From assembly GCF_011682175.1 (NCBI RefSeq), contig NZ_WHJG01000004.1, positions 226,465 through 290,464 on the forward strand: DNA of 64,000 nt, given 5' to 3'. The translations under genes and the position numbers were made by a program. The notes under the pieces were generated by a model. That model was not told the DNA's origin, made no database searches, and saw only the letters and a program-made list of their open reading frames with translations. This DNA is from Massilia frigida. GTDB lineage: Bacteria; Pseudomonadota; Gammaproteobacteria; Burkholderiales; Burkholderiaceae_D. Below are positions 49,961 through 58,902 of the stretch, piece by piece; position 1 is the stretch's first letter, and each line of letters opens with the position of its first letter.

Positions 49961-51568
49961 ATGAGCAGCCCGACCAACACCATGACCGCCGGGAGAATGG
50001 CGGCAGCGCCGCCGATCTCCGAAAAGGTCGACCTGCGCACCTGGATCGCCGTCGCCGCCGGCATGCTGGGCGCCTTCATGGCGATCCTGGACATCCAGAT
50101 CACCAATGCCTCGCTCAGGGACATCCTGGGCACCCTCTCGGCCACCCAGGAAGAGGGTTCGTGGATTTCCACCGCCTACCTGTGCGCCGAAATCGTCGTC
50201 ATCCCGATGACCGCGCTGCTGGCGCGCGTGTTCGGCATGCGCACGTACATGATGGGCACCACCGCGCTGTTCCTGGTGTTCTCGACCCTGTGCGGCACCG
50301 CCTGGAACCTGGAAAGCATGATCGTATTCCGCGCGCTGCAGGGCTTTACCGGCGGCGCCCTGATTCCCATGGCGATGACCCTGGTCATGGCCAAGCTGCC
50401 GGCCTCGCGCCGTTCGATCGGCATGGCCATTTTCGGCTTGACCGCGACCCTGGCGCCGGCCATGGGCCCGACCCTGGGCGGCTTCCTGTCCGAAATCTAC
50501 GGCTGGCCATCGATCTTCTATATCAACTGGGTGCCCGGACTGCTGCTGATCGGCGGCATCTGGTGGGGCCTGGACCGCAGCCCCAGCGACCTGCGCCTGC
50601 TGGTCAAGGCCGACTGGCTCGGCATCGCCATGATGGCCATGGGCCTCGGCTGCCTGACCATCTTCCTCGAAGAGGGCAATTCGAAAGACTGGTTCGATTC
50701 CAACTTCATCATCCTGTTCGCGGCCCTGTCGCTGATTGGCCTGGTGGGGTGGGCCGCCACCAGCCTGACGCGCCCCGATCCGTTCGTGAACCTGCGCCTG
50801 TACGGCCAGCGCAATTTCATCGTCGCCACCATTCTGTCGGCGGTGATCGGCATGGGTCTGTACGGTTCCTCGTTCCTGCTGCCGCTGTACCTGGGCCAGA
50901 TCGCCGGCTACACCCCGATGCAGATCGGTGAAGTCATCATGTGGGCCGGCCTGCCGCAACTGTTCATCATGCCGTTTGCCGCCGCGCTGTCGTCCAAGGT
51001 CGACAACCGCATCCTGTGCTCGATCGGCCTGACCCTGTTTGGAATTTCGTGCCTGATGAATTCGCACATGGATGCGAGCACCGGGTACGACCAGCTGTTC
51101 TGGTCTCAGGTCGTGCGCGCCCTGGGCCAGCCTTTCATCATGCTGACCTTGTCGAGCTTCGCGATGCATAAAATCGCCCCGGCCGATACTTCGTCGGCAT
51201 CGAGCCTGTTCAACATGACGCGTAACCTGGGCGGCTCGATCGGCATCGCCATGCTGGCCACCACGCTCACCAACCGCGAGCACTTCCACTCGGCGATCAT
51301 CGGCCAGTCGGTCACCGCCATGTCGGCCCCGGTCCAGCAACGCCTGGACCAGCTGACCCAGGCGTTTGTCGCCAGCGGCATCGATCCCGCCACCGCCGCC
51401 AACCAGGCGCTGTCGGTGATCGACCGCGTGGTGCGGCGCGAAGCCTATGTCATGGCCTATAACGATGGCTTTGTCATCATGGCCGTATTCCTGTTCGCTT
51501 GCGTCGGCGCGCTGCTGTTCGCCGACAACGTCAAAGCCCCGTCCGGTCCCGGCGCGGGCGCTCATTAA
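49961..51568 (+). CDS. DHA2-family MFS drug transporter (EmrB-like)
   Basis: A 535-residue 14-helix proton antiporter. Recognised by GAFMAILDIQITNASLRDIL and GSWISTAYLCAEIVVIPMTA in the first helices and by motif C-like GLTATLAPAMGPTLGGFLSE. With the adaptor upstream and the outer-membrane factor downstream it should pump hydrophobic drugs or toxic metabolites across both membranes. The substrate is unknown. Confidence 0.94.
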   Translation: MSSPTNTMTAGRMAAAPPISEKVDLRTWIAVAAGMLGAFMAILDIQITNASLRDILGTLSATQEEGSWISTAYLCAEIVVIPMTALLARVFGMRTYMMGTTALFLVFSTLCGTAWNLESMIVFRALQGFTGGALIPMAMTLVMAKLPASRRSIGMAIFGLTATLAPAMGPTLGGFLSEIYGWPSIFYINWVPGLLLIGGIWWGLDRSPSDLRLLVKADWLGIAMMAMGLGCLTIFLEEGNSKDWFDSNFIILFAALSLIGLVGWAATSLTRPDPFVNLRLYGQRNFIVATILSAVIGMGLYGSSFLLPLYLGQIAGYTPMQIGEVIMWAGLPQLFIMPFAAALSSKVDNRILCSIGLTLFGISCLMNSHMDASTGYDQLFWSQVVRALGQPFIMLTLSSFAMHKIAPADTSSASSLFNMTRNLGGSIGIAMLATTLTNREHFHSAIIGQSVTAMSAPVQQRLDQLTQAFVASGIDPATAANQALSVIDRVVRREAYVMAYNDGFVIMAVFLFACVGALLFADNVKAPSGPGAGAH

Positions 51569-51584
51569 AGTAGGGAGAATCACC

Positions 51585-53024
51585 TTGAAGCCACTGATCC
51601 TGTGCGCGCTGCTGGCGCTGTCCGGCTGTGCCACCATCGGCACCGATTTCGTCGAACCTGTCGCCTCGGCCGGCCCGGCCTGGCGCCACGCCGGCGCCGA
51701 CACCCTGGCTGGCGCGCGCCTGCCGGCGAGCTGGTGGACCGTGTTCGGCGACGCCACCCTGAACGACCTTGAGCAGCGCGCCGTGCGCGACAACCCGGGC
51801 GTGAAAGCGTCCGCGCAGCGATTGCTGCAAGCGCAGGCGCAAATGGGCAACCTGCGCGCGGCGCTGTCGCCGAGCGTGAACCTGAGCACCTCGGTGAGCA
51901 ATGCGCGCAGTTCGGCCGAGACCTCGCAGGGCCTGGCCCTGGGGCACCGCTCGATCGAAGGGAATAACTATTTTGTCGGCGGTTCGCTCTCGTATGAGCT
52001 GGACCTGTGGGGCCGCGTCAAGCGCGTGGTCGAAGCGGCCGACGCCCAGGCCCTGGCCGCCCAGGACGACCGCGATGGCGTGATCTTGCTGCTGTCGGCG
52101 CAAGTGGCCAGCACTTACTGGCAGCTGCGCGGCATGGATGCCGAAATGGCGATCCTTAAAAACGCACTGGCGACGCGCGGCGAATCGCAGCAACTGGTCG
52201 AAGCACGCTTCGATGCCGGCCTGACGAACGAACTCGATGTGTCGCGTGCCCGGGTCGAGCGTGCCAACGCCGAAGCGGACCTGCACGAAGTGCAGCGTCA
52301 GCGCAACCTGCTCGAACACAGCCTGGCCACCCTGGTGGGCGTGTCGCCGTCGTCGCCGCTGATCGCCGCCGCTGCCAAGGTGGACCTGCCGACGCCGCCG
52401 GCCATTCCGGTCGGCCTGCAGGCCAGCCTGCTGTCGCAGCGGCCGGACCTAGCGTCGAGCGTGGCGGCCCTGCGTGCGGCCAATGCGCAAGTGGCGGTGT
52501 CGGAAGGCGCGTTCTATCCGTCGCTAACCCTGACCGGCAATTTCGGTTTTGCTTCCGAAAGCCTGAGCAATCTGACCAATAGCGGCGCGCGCCAGTTTTC
52601 CATCGGCCCGCTGGCCTTGTCGCTGCCGATCTTCGATGGTGGCCGCAACAAAGCCAATCTGGCGATGTCGCAGGCACGCTACGCCGAAGCGCGCGCCAAT
52701 CACGAAACCAAGCTGCTGACGGCCTTGCGCGAAGTGGAAGATGCGCTGTCGGACGTGCAGCAGCGCCAGCGCCAGGGTGAAGTGCAGGCCCAGTCGCAGA
52801 AGGCTGCGGCGCGCGCATACCTGGTGGCGCAAGCACGCTATGAGCGTGGTCTGTCGACCTACCTGGACGTGACCGATGCCCAGCGCAGCTCACTCAATGC
52901 CGACCGCGCCGCCGCGCAAATCCGCACCCAGCGTCTGCTGGCCAGCGTGGCGGTGGCGCGTTCGCTCGGTGGCGGCTGGACTCAGCAAGCAGCCGAGGCG
53001 ACCATCGCCCAGGCCTCGCGTTAA
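51585..53024 (+). CDS. NodT-type outer-membrane efflux lipoprotein (TolC superfamily)
   Basis: 479 residues. The start is the TTG at 51585: GGGAG lies 7 bases before it and the product then opens with a lipoprotein signal (LKPLILCALLALSGC, lipobox LSGC). No ATG in frame gives a signal peptide. The body has the two repeats of the outer-membrane factor fold (LPASWWTVFGDATLNDLEQR; VRDNPGVKASAQRLLQAQAQ; later RPDLASSVAALRAANAQVAV and FDGGRNKANL). It completes the tripartite pump. It lies 16 bases after the MFS gene. Confidence 0.92.
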   Translation: MKPLILCALLALSGCATIGTDFVEPVASAGPAWRHAGADTLAGARLPASWWTVFGDATLNDLEQRAVRDNPGVKASAQRLLQAQAQMGNLRAALSPSVNLSTSVSNARSSAETSQGLALGHRSIEGNNYFVGGSLSYELDLWGRVKRVVEAADAQALAAQDDRDGVILLLSAQVASTYWQLRGMDAEMAILKNALATRGESQQLVEARFDAGLTNELDVSRARVERANAEADLHEVQRQRNLLEHSLATLVGVSPSSPLIAAAAKVDLPTPPAIPVGLQASLLSQRPDLASSVAALRAANAQVAVSEGAFYPSLTLTGNFGFASESLSNLTNSGARQFSIGPLALSLPIFDGGRNKANLAMSQARYAEARANHETKLLTALREVEDALSDVQQRQRQGEVQAQSQKAAARAYLVAQARYERGLSTYLDVTDAQRSSLNADRAAAQIRTQRLLASVAVARSLGGGWTQQAAEATIAQASR

Positions 53025-53053
53025 GGCTTACCCGCTGTAGTGCGCTCGCCGCA

Positions 53054-53938
53054 CTACAGCGGGCCGAAGTGCCCCAGCAGAAAATCGACAAACGTAGTCA
53101 GTTTCGGCGTGGCCTGACGGTCGCGCGGATACATGATGTGCATCGTGCGCGGCGCCGGAATATGCGCTTCCAGCAGCGACACCAGCCGTCCGGCGGCCAC
53201 TTCCTGCGCCAGCATCACCTCCGCCTGCATCACAATCCCGAAGCCCGCCAGCGCCGCCTGTTTCAGCGCCTGTCCATTGTTCGAACGGAACCGGCTGGCG
53301 CGCGCCGGCGCACCGCCGTCATCGTCCCCCAGGCGCCAGCGCACCAGTTTTTTCCAGTGCATGAAGTCCAGGCACTCGTGCTGTGCCAGATCGGCCGGCA
53401 CGCGCGGTTCGCCGTGGCGCGCGAGGTAATCGGGCGAGGCGCAGATCAGCATGCGGTAGGGACGCAGGCGGCGCGCGATCATGCCCGAATCATCCAGGTC
53501 GCCGATGCGGATTGCGGCGTCATAGCCATCGTCGACCACGTCGACCAGGCGGTCGTTCAACTCCAGATCGAGGCTCACTTCGGGATGCTGCGCCAGATAG
53601 CGTGGCAGCAGCGGCGAGAGCGACTCGCTGCCGAATGTGACGGGCGCGCTGATGCGCAGGCGCCCGCGCGGGGCGAGCCGCATCGCTTCCGCGCCAGATT
53701 CGGCGGCGCGCACCTGCGCCAGGATGCTGCGGCACTGCTCCACATACTGTTCGCCGATTTCGGTCAGGCTCTGGCGCCGCGTGGTGCGCGCGAGCAGGCG
53801 CGCGCCGAGGCGCTCTTCCAGGAAGCGGATGTGCTTGCCGACCATCACGGCCGACATATCGAAGCGCGCGGCGGCCGCAGTGAAGCTGCCGTCGTCCACC
53901 ACCGCCGTGAAAATCTCCATGCTGCGCAGCTTGTCCAT
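53054..53938 (-). CDS. LysR-family transcriptional regulator
   Basis: A 294-residue LTTR of the CrgA/DmlR-like subgroup: MDKLRSMEIFTAVVDDGSFT, helix-turn-helix with AARFDMSAVMVGKHIRFLEE, then GRLRISAPVTFGSESLSPLL and a full effector domain. It is convergent with the efflux operon and divergent from the SDR gene at 54053, its likely target. Confidence 0.9.
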   Translation of the reverse strand: MDKLRSMEIFTAVVDDGSFTAAAARFDMSAVMVGKHIRFLEERLGARLLARTTRRQSLTEIGEQYVEQCRSILAQVRAAESGAEAMRLAPRGRLRISAPVTFGSESLSPLLPRYLAQHPEVSLDLELNDRLVDVVDDGYDAAIRIGDLDDSGMIARRLRPYRMLICASPDYLARHGEPRVPADLAQHECLDFMHWKKLVRWRLGDDDGGAPARASRFRSNNGQALKQAALAGFGIVMQAEVMLAQEVAAGRLVSLLEAHIPAPRTMHIMYPRDRQATPKLTTFVDFLLGHFGPL

Positions 53939-53972
53939 TGATTCCGAATTGTGAGTGAGTAATATCCGTCAT

Positions 53973-53999
53973 GTTAGCGCATTTATCTCGATTGCTAAC
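53973..53999. promoter_or_regulatory. Candidate LysR operator between lysR and the SDR gene
   Basis: GTTAGC-N15-GCTAAC is a perfect inverted repeat with the dyad form and spacing expected for a LysR-type site, in the 114-base divergent gap. Confidence 0.55.
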
Positions 54000-54052
54000 G
54001 GGAAGATACTGATGGCTCGAACTCTTCGTTTCTCAACTTATAAGGAGTAGCT

Positions 54053-54652
54053 ATGAAAATCATCGTGATCGGCGCCAGCGGCACCATCGGCAAGGCAGTT
54101 TCTTCCCATCTGGCCGTGCGCCACGACATCGTCACCGTGGGTGCCAACAGCGGCGACGTGCGCGCCGATATCCGCGACATCGCCCAGGTGCGGCATCTGT
54201 TCGAGCAAACCGGCAAGGTCGACGCGGTGGTGGTGGCCGCCGGCGCCGTGCATTTCGGACCGCTGGCCGAGCTGGGACCGGAGCAGTTCCAGGTCGGCAT
54301 CGCCAGCAAATTGATGGGGCAGGTGAATGTGGCGCAGGTGGCGCCGGCGTTTTTGAATGACGGCGGATCGATAACCCTGATCAGCGGGATCGTGGCCGAG
54401 CACCCGATCCGGTTTGGCGCGTCGGCCAGCATGGTCAATAACGCCGTGGAGGGGTTTGTGCGTGGCGCCGCCATCGAGCTGCCGCGCGGCTTGCGCATCA
54501 ATGCCATCAGCCCGACGGTTCTGGAAGAATCGCTCGATGTGTATGGACCGTATTTTTACGGATTCGAGGCGGTGCCGACCAGCCGCGTGGCGCTGGCGTA
54601 CAGCCGCAGCGTGGAAGGCGCGCAGACGGGGCAGGTGTACCGGGTGTGGTAA
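54053..54652 (+). CDS. Short-chain dehydrogenase/reductase-like protein without the YxxxK motif
   Basis: A 199-residue Rossmann protein with IIVIGASGTIGKAVSSHLA at the start, the NNAG-equivalent VVVAAGAVHFGPL and a C-terminal RINAISPTVLEE. Where classical SDRs have Ser...YxxxK, this has ISGIVAEHPIRFGASASMVNNAVEGF, so the catalytic Tyr and Lys are missing. Many short SDR-like proteins of ~200 residues share this trait. It may use another mechanism or only bind nucleotide. AAGGAG precedes the ATG. It is divergent from the LysR gene. Confidence 0.85.
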   Translation: MKIIVIGASGTIGKAVSSHLAVRHDIVTVGANSGDVRADIRDIAQVRHLFEQTGKVDAVVVAAGAVHFGPLAELGPEQFQVGIASKLMGQVNVAQVAPAFLNDGGSITLISGIVAEHPIRFGASASMVNNAVEGFVRGAAIELPRGLRINAISPTVLEESLDVYGPYFYGFEAVPTSRVALAYSRSVEGAQTGQVYRVW

Positions 54653-54723
54653 ATCGGCGCGCTTGTTGGCGGCAGTAACAAGGCGGATAATGGCTCGCCA
54701 GCACATCCGCCCGAAGGCATCCC

Positions 54724-55332
54724 ATGCTCCCCGATCTGTATGTTTGCAGCAGCTGTCATGAACAATTCGATTTCAAGTTTCGTGAGGCGTACTATTACGT
54801 GGGCGCGGCACCGGCGCACGAGCAAATCGCCGATGCCGATCTGCTGTGGATCAATCTGCGTCCCGCGTGGTGCAAGGATTGCGAGTGCGTTTGCGGGGTG
54901 GAGGACATTGCTCCTCTGAGGGCATTTGAAGGTGCCTACGGCGCCGCGCGTGCCGGCCAGCCAGTCGAGTACCCGTCGTATGCCAAGTTCATGGAGCCAG
55001 CGGATGCGATACGGGAACTCGGCGACCAGCTGCGCTGGCGCATGGGACGCCGCCGCCCAGCCCGGGCGCTCTGCTGCGGGGGATCGCGTTATCAGTGGAT
55101 GGATGTGGCCCAGCCCCTCCTGAGGCATGCGCAGTGCGAGTACGGTTTCATCGAACCCCGCATTTACATTGGCTCGGGCTGCGGACCTGGTCCCGGCATC
55201 TATGCCCCGGCAAATATCCGGCTGTACGACCCCGAAGGGGAATTGATCGGCCAGCTGACGTGGCGCAAACAGGATGGGAGCGTGTGGGATATCGAGCCGA
55301 TGCGGTATCCGCCGCCTGCCGCTGACGATTAA
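54724..55332 (+). CDS. Hypothetical protein with N-terminal zinc-ribbon-like cysteines
   Basis: A 202-residue soluble protein. CSSC near residue 8 and CKDCECVC near residue 57 could bind zinc; a middle ALCCGG and a Gly/Pro-rich YIGSGCGPGPGIYAP follow. No catalytic motif is recognised. Its stop overlaps by 3 bases the stop of the convergent cysteine-rich gene at 55329-55814, so the two genes share a 3' end. Confidence 0.65.
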   Translation: MLPDLYVCSSCHEQFDFKFREAYYYVGAAPAHEQIADADLLWINLRPAWCKDCECVCGVEDIAPLRAFEGAYGAARAGQPVEYPSYAKFMEPADAIRELGDQLRWRMGRRRPARALCCGGSRYQWMDVAQPLLRHAQCEYGFIEPRIYIGSGCGPGPGIYAPANIRLYDPEGELIGQLTWRKQDGSVWDIEPMRYPPPAADD

Positions 55333-55814
55333 GACGGCGCGCGGGGTGAGCTTGAGAGCGCTGGCGCGGCGGCTTGACGAATCAGCTTGATCAACATGTT
55401 CTTTTGGGCGGTGTCCGGATTTGTGAAAATGTAGCGCTCACGTTGTTTCAGAAGTTCCAGCCATTCGGTTAGAAACGCGACGTTGTTGTTCAAGGAAGTT
55501 TTTTCCTCCGCCCATTTGCTTGCACAAGACCGGAGCTGTGCTGCGATGTCATTTGAATGGTTCCAGCACGGCCTGCACAGCGTGCGTTGTTGGTCGATGT
55601 AAGCCTTTTTAACCTCGTAGGCATACATCTGATCCTGCGCAGTAAAAACGCAGGAAGTGCCGCAGGTCCGGCAAACATATGCTTTGTCGGTGTAGTGCTT
55701 GACCCATCCCAATTGATACGGAAGCGATGTTTTGCTTTTGGCGGACCAGCGCTCCGGTTCGGCAGGAATGCAGGCAGGTCTAAGATCGGGAAAGGCATGG
55801 TCGGGCGACGTCAT
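55329..55814 (-). CDS. Zinc-ribbon hypothetical protein
   Basis: A 161-residue protein with two CxxC pairs, CRTCG and CRPCW, spaced ~36 residues apart, the arrangement of a treble-clef or zinc-ribbon finger, preceded by WVKHYTDKAYVCRTCG, a pattern found in proteins labelled zinc-ribbon domain-containing. The rest is helical. I take the Met at 55814 (MTSPDHAFPDLRPACIPAEP); the open frame runs on to 55979 without homology-like content. Function unknown. Confidence 0.65.
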   Translation of the reverse strand: MTSPDHAFPDLRPACIPAEPERWSAKSKTSLPYQLGWVKHYTDKAYVCRTCGTSCVFTAQDQMYAYEVKKAYIDQQRTLCRPCWNHSNDIAAQLRSCASKWAEEKTSLNNNVAFLTEWLELLKQRERYIFTNPDTAQKNMLIKLIRQAAAPALSSSPRAPS

Positions 55815-55979
55815 GTCCAATGCCTGTGCAATGCTGAAAAAGCAGATTTTACGTGAGCGACCGTGCCGCCGGATTGCATCGATGTTTTGCAGTCGCCAAC
55901 GGGCTGTCACTGTTCGAAAGATGCGGGAAACTGCACTGCCGTTTGGCGGCTGGGGGGATGTCCTGAGCTCGGACTTCAC

Positions 55980-56434
55980 ACGTGATGCTTGGTTGCATGG
56001 AGCATGCGTTTCTGGGTAGTGGCGTCGGACTCGCGAGGGCGCGCCTGAGGTGCCGGGTTTGTCAGCTCGCGCTCAAGCTGTCTAGCAGCCCGGTGATGAA
56101 GAGCAGGCTCAGCAACGCGCTCGGCAAGGAACGGTTCTCGTGCATGCGCAGCTAATGCATAGGCTTCCTTATTTCCATACTTCGCTATCGAGAAGCGCTT
56201 GCCAGCTCATCGTAAAGGCATGACGTGCTGAAAATGGAAAGAGCATCGCCGCTACAGCAGAACAGATTGAAATCTCTGAAGCCCTGCTCGTGATAGAAGC
56301 CAGGGCCCCCCTGAATGAGTGCGACACATTTCGGCCTGTGCGCTGCAGGCACACAAACAGTGCAGATAGCAAGAACAGGTGAAGTCTTTCCAGGCGCGCG
56401 AAGTCGGATAGGACACCTCATTCGCGCGCGGGGA
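55980..56434. other. 455-base stretch with no supportable gene
   Basis: No open frame here has a credible start, ribosome site or recognisable motif. Short frames on both strands are interrupted. The stretch separates the convergent cysteine-rich genes from the lipoprotein operon and may hold decayed coding sequence. Confidence 0.5.
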
Positions 56435-57577
56435 TCAGTTGCTCTCCATTGTTGCAATTGCGCGCTTCAAGGCGACATCAGGAGCATGGCCGGCGGCGAT
56501 GAATTCGGCTTTGCGCTCCATGACCCATTCGTACACATCGGGGCGATACCAATTCGATGTCGGGTCCAGTGCCGCGTGCTGGGCCTGACCGAGGCGCAGC
56601 ACTTCCGCGTAGCGCCGCTCCGGTCCACTCAGCTGCGCCGCAGGCGCCGCCGCAGCTTGGGGCGCAAGCGCCACCGCAGTCGGTCTTGCCATTGCAGCGG
56701 ATGGCGCTGGCGGCACGACGGTCGCGATCGTTGCAGGTGCTATTGGCATTGCCGGTGCTGCGGCGACTGGCGCTGGTGGCGGTGCGACCGGCGCGGTGCT
56801 GGTCTGGGAGACAGCCAGTGCGGCGACCGGCGAGGTGCTCGCGTTCACAACGGCTGGCGCGGCAGCTGGCTTGGCCTTGGGCTGCGGCGCCGTGGCGCTT
56901 GGGAGTGCGCCATTGCGCCCCTTGTAATTCGGCGAACGCGGACCATACAGCAGGCCATTCATCTGGCCGCCTGCCAACAGGCGCTCGTTTGCCGTACGCG
57001 CCACTGTATAGGACTTATCGAGCGCGGAATTGAGGATTTGCTTGACCGCCACCTGGACCAAAGCGCCGACGATGCCGCCTCCGGCATTGCCCTGATTGCC
57101 GTTGTCGACAACAACGACCTGGTTGTTCCACAAGAGCGCACCGGTTTTCAAATCCACCAGCTTGGCTTCGGCCGCCACCGTAACGGTACTGCTGATGACC
57201 TTATAGCTGCTGCCGTACTGCGTGATGGTCAAATACAGGGCTGCATCGGCGCCGAAAATCTGCTGCAGTTTTTTCGGGTCAACATTGTGAATGTCGGTCG
57301 CGTTGGTCAAGCCGTTTTGTTTGAACGTTTCGTTGACCACGGCAACGGGCAAGACGTAATAGCCGGCTTCGGCCAAGGGATGCGTGACCTGCGCATACAC
57401 GCTAAAGGTCGCCTTCACGTCCGGCGAATTATTCACGGGTGGTAGCACCAAGATCGAGTGCGGGTTGCTCGCCTCAAATGCGCTGTAATCGTAAGGCGTG
57501 GCGTGCTGCGTGGCGCAACCGACACTCAATACTGCCGGCACGATCAAGGCGGCCAGCTTTAGCATTCGTTTCGACAT
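56435..57577 (-). CDS. DUF799 (GNA1162-like) outer-membrane lipoprotein with C-terminal extension
   Basis: 380 residues. A lipoprotein signal (MSKRMLKLAALIVPAVLSVGC) is followed by a DUF799 domain (~25-215) with SNPHSILVLPPVNNSPDVKA, the GADAALYLTITQYGSSYKVI strand and ALLWNNQVVVVDNGNQGNAG. Family members usually end about residue 220. Here a ~95-residue Ala/Pro/Val linker and a ~65-residue helical C-terminal domain (LSGPERRYAEVLRLGQAQHA, YRPDVYEWVMERKAEFIAAG) are added. It is the last gene of a three-lipoprotein operon, starting one base after the DUF4810-like stop. The role is unknown; the family resembles LpoB/TolB-N folds. Confidence 0.85.
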   Translation of the reverse strand: MSKRMLKLAALIVPAVLSVGCATQHATPYDYSAFEASNPHSILVLPPVNNSPDVKATFSVYAQVTHPLAEAGYYVLPVAVVNETFKQNGLTNATDIHNVDPKKLQQIFGADAALYLTITQYGSSYKVISSTVTVAAEAKLVDLKTGALLWNNQVVVVDNGNQGNAGGGIVGALVQVAVKQILNSALDKSYTVARTANERLLAGGQMNGLLYGPRSPNYKGRNGALPSATAPQPKAKPAAAPAVVNASTSPVAALAVSQTSTAPVAPPPAPVAAAPAMPIAPATIATVVPPAPSAAMARPTAVALAPQAAAAPAAQLSGPERRYAEVLRLGQAQHAALDPTSNWYRPDVYEWVMERKAEFIAAGHAPDVALKRAIATMESN

Positions 57578-57578
57578 A

Positions 57579-57938
57579 TTAGTGCCCCCCCTTGCCAAGA
57601 GTCTCAAGTAGACGATTCATGTATGGTTCCGATTCCGGGAAGAGTCGCTTTTCTTCCTGGAATTGGGCGGCGACCTGGTCTGGCCTGCCAGCGATCGAAT
57701 AGAGCATGCCGAGATGGGCGTGGAAACCAGGGGGAACTTGTTTGCCGTGCGTGCTGGCGGTTTGCAAATGTTTTTCCATCACGACGATTTGCTGGATCGG
57801 GCTCTCGCCCTTGAAATGCCCGTTCAGCTGAGGTTCGTACGAACCCCACTGGTAAATGGAAGGCGGGGCAGTTCGGCATCCAACGAGTGCGAAGGCGGCC
57901 AGCGCCACGGCCAGTGCATTGATAAATTTGATTTTCAT
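57579..57938 (-). CDS. DUF4810-like small lipoprotein
   Basis: A 119-residue lipoprotein with the signal MKIKFINALAVALAAFALVGC, then YQWGSYEPQLNGHFKGESPI, the DUF4810 start, and a TPR-like helical remainder (FHAHLGMLYSIAGRPDQVAA). The Met at 57938 has GGGAGG upstream; the longer frame to 58073 is spurious. It lies 13 bases after the CsgG-like gene. Confidence 0.87.
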   Translation of the reverse strand: MKIKFINALAVALAAFALVGCRTAPPSIYQWGSYEPQLNGHFKGESPIQQIVVMEKHLQTASTHGKQVPPGFHAHLGMLYSIAGRPDQVAAQFQEEKRLFPESEPYMNRLLETLGKGGH

Positions 57939-57951
57939 GGGAGGGGCGTGA

Positions 57952-58629
57952 TTATTTTGGTAGTGCCAGAGCGCCGCTCTCAACACCGGCAACAAGGCGC
58001 TCGACCGCTTCGCGCATGGCCAAGTCGATGACTTTTCCGTTGAGCGTGGCGTCATAGCTGGCGGTGCCGCCAAAGCCGAGCACTTCGCGGTTCGACAGGC
58101 TAAATTCGCCGGCGCCCTGGCTCGAATAGACCACTTCCGACGTGGTGATGTTGACCACGTTGAGGGTTACCTTGGCATAGGCAAGCTGGGTCTTGCCGCG
58201 GCCTGCCAAGCCAAACAATTGCTGGTCACCCACTTCCTTGCGGCCGAATTCGGTCACGTCGCCGGTGACGATAAAGTCGGCGCCCTTGATCGCCTGGCCT
58301 TGGCGTTTGAAACCGGCTTCCTGCGTCAACTGCTCAAGATTGTCGCGGTCGAGCACATTGAAGCGGTTAGTTTGCTGTAAATGCGCGATCAAAATCGTCT
58401 TGGCCTGACTGCCCAAACGATCGACGCCGTCCGAAAAAATACCGCGCTGAAAGCTCGAACGGTTATCGAAACGGCCAACTGCAATCAAGCTGCGCACGCC
58501 CGTGTAAGGACGGCTGGCGCTGGCGACCGTTGGTAGTGTGACGGCCCTTGAGCTTTCGGTGGCACAGCCAGCGAGGGCCGACAGGATACACACGCCAATC
58601 AATAAAGGGCGCGCAAGGGCTAATTTCAT
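57952..58629 (-). CDS. CsgG-family lipoprotein
   Basis: A 225-residue lipoprotein (signal MKLALARPLLIGVCILSALAGC). The CsgG/HfaB domain has SLIAVGRFDNRSSFQRGIFS, NRFNVLDRDNLEQLTQEAGF and GADFIVTGDVTEFGRK. The extra membrane-spanning hairpin parts of CsgG itself are not obvious, so a pore is not certain. It is the first gene of the CsgG-DUF4810-DUF799 operon, an arrangement also found in Neisseria and other proteobacteria, thought to form an envelope complex. Confidence 0.88.
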   Translation of the reverse strand: MKLALARPLLIGVCILSALAGCATESSRAVTLPTVASASRPYTGVRSLIAVGRFDNRSSFQRGIFSDGVDRLGSQAKTILIAHLQQTNRFNVLDRDNLEQLTQEAGFKRQGQAIKGADFIVTGDVTEFGRKEVGDQQLFGLAGRGKTQLAYAKVTLNVVNITTSEVVYSSQGAGEFSLSNREVLGFGGTASYDATLNGKVIDLAMREAVERLVAGVESGALALPK

Positions 58630-58902
58630 GTGTACTCCAATTAGTGTGCGGGCACGAAGCCAATATTAAAGAAATAATAAGATCTCAGATCTGCGCATTA
58701 TACTCGGAGTTTTCCTATGATCAACTATCGTTGTTAATTGTTATTTAACAAACGTGTTGATCACTTCTGTTGATCACTTCAATGGCAGCAGTATCACGGG
58801 CGACGGGGGCCGACTTTTGCCTCGATATCGACACCTTCGTCATGAACAACAGCGGCACCAAGACGGAGGCGGTGAGCCGCACCTGTCAAGGAATTCATTC
58901 GC

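Noticed and set aside
48722..51901. 1059-residue minus-strand frame across the efflux genes
   Set aside because: Longest frame in the window but antisense to EmrA/EmrB-like genes; composition is Gly/His/Arg-rich noise.
55815..55979. N-terminal extension of the zinc-ribbon protein
   Set aside because: No ribosome site and low-complexity basic content; the internal Met gives a more natural protein.
56169..56457. Minus-strand frames in the gap as a small gene
   Set aside because: Overlapping frames of odd composition, no start signal, no recognisable motif.
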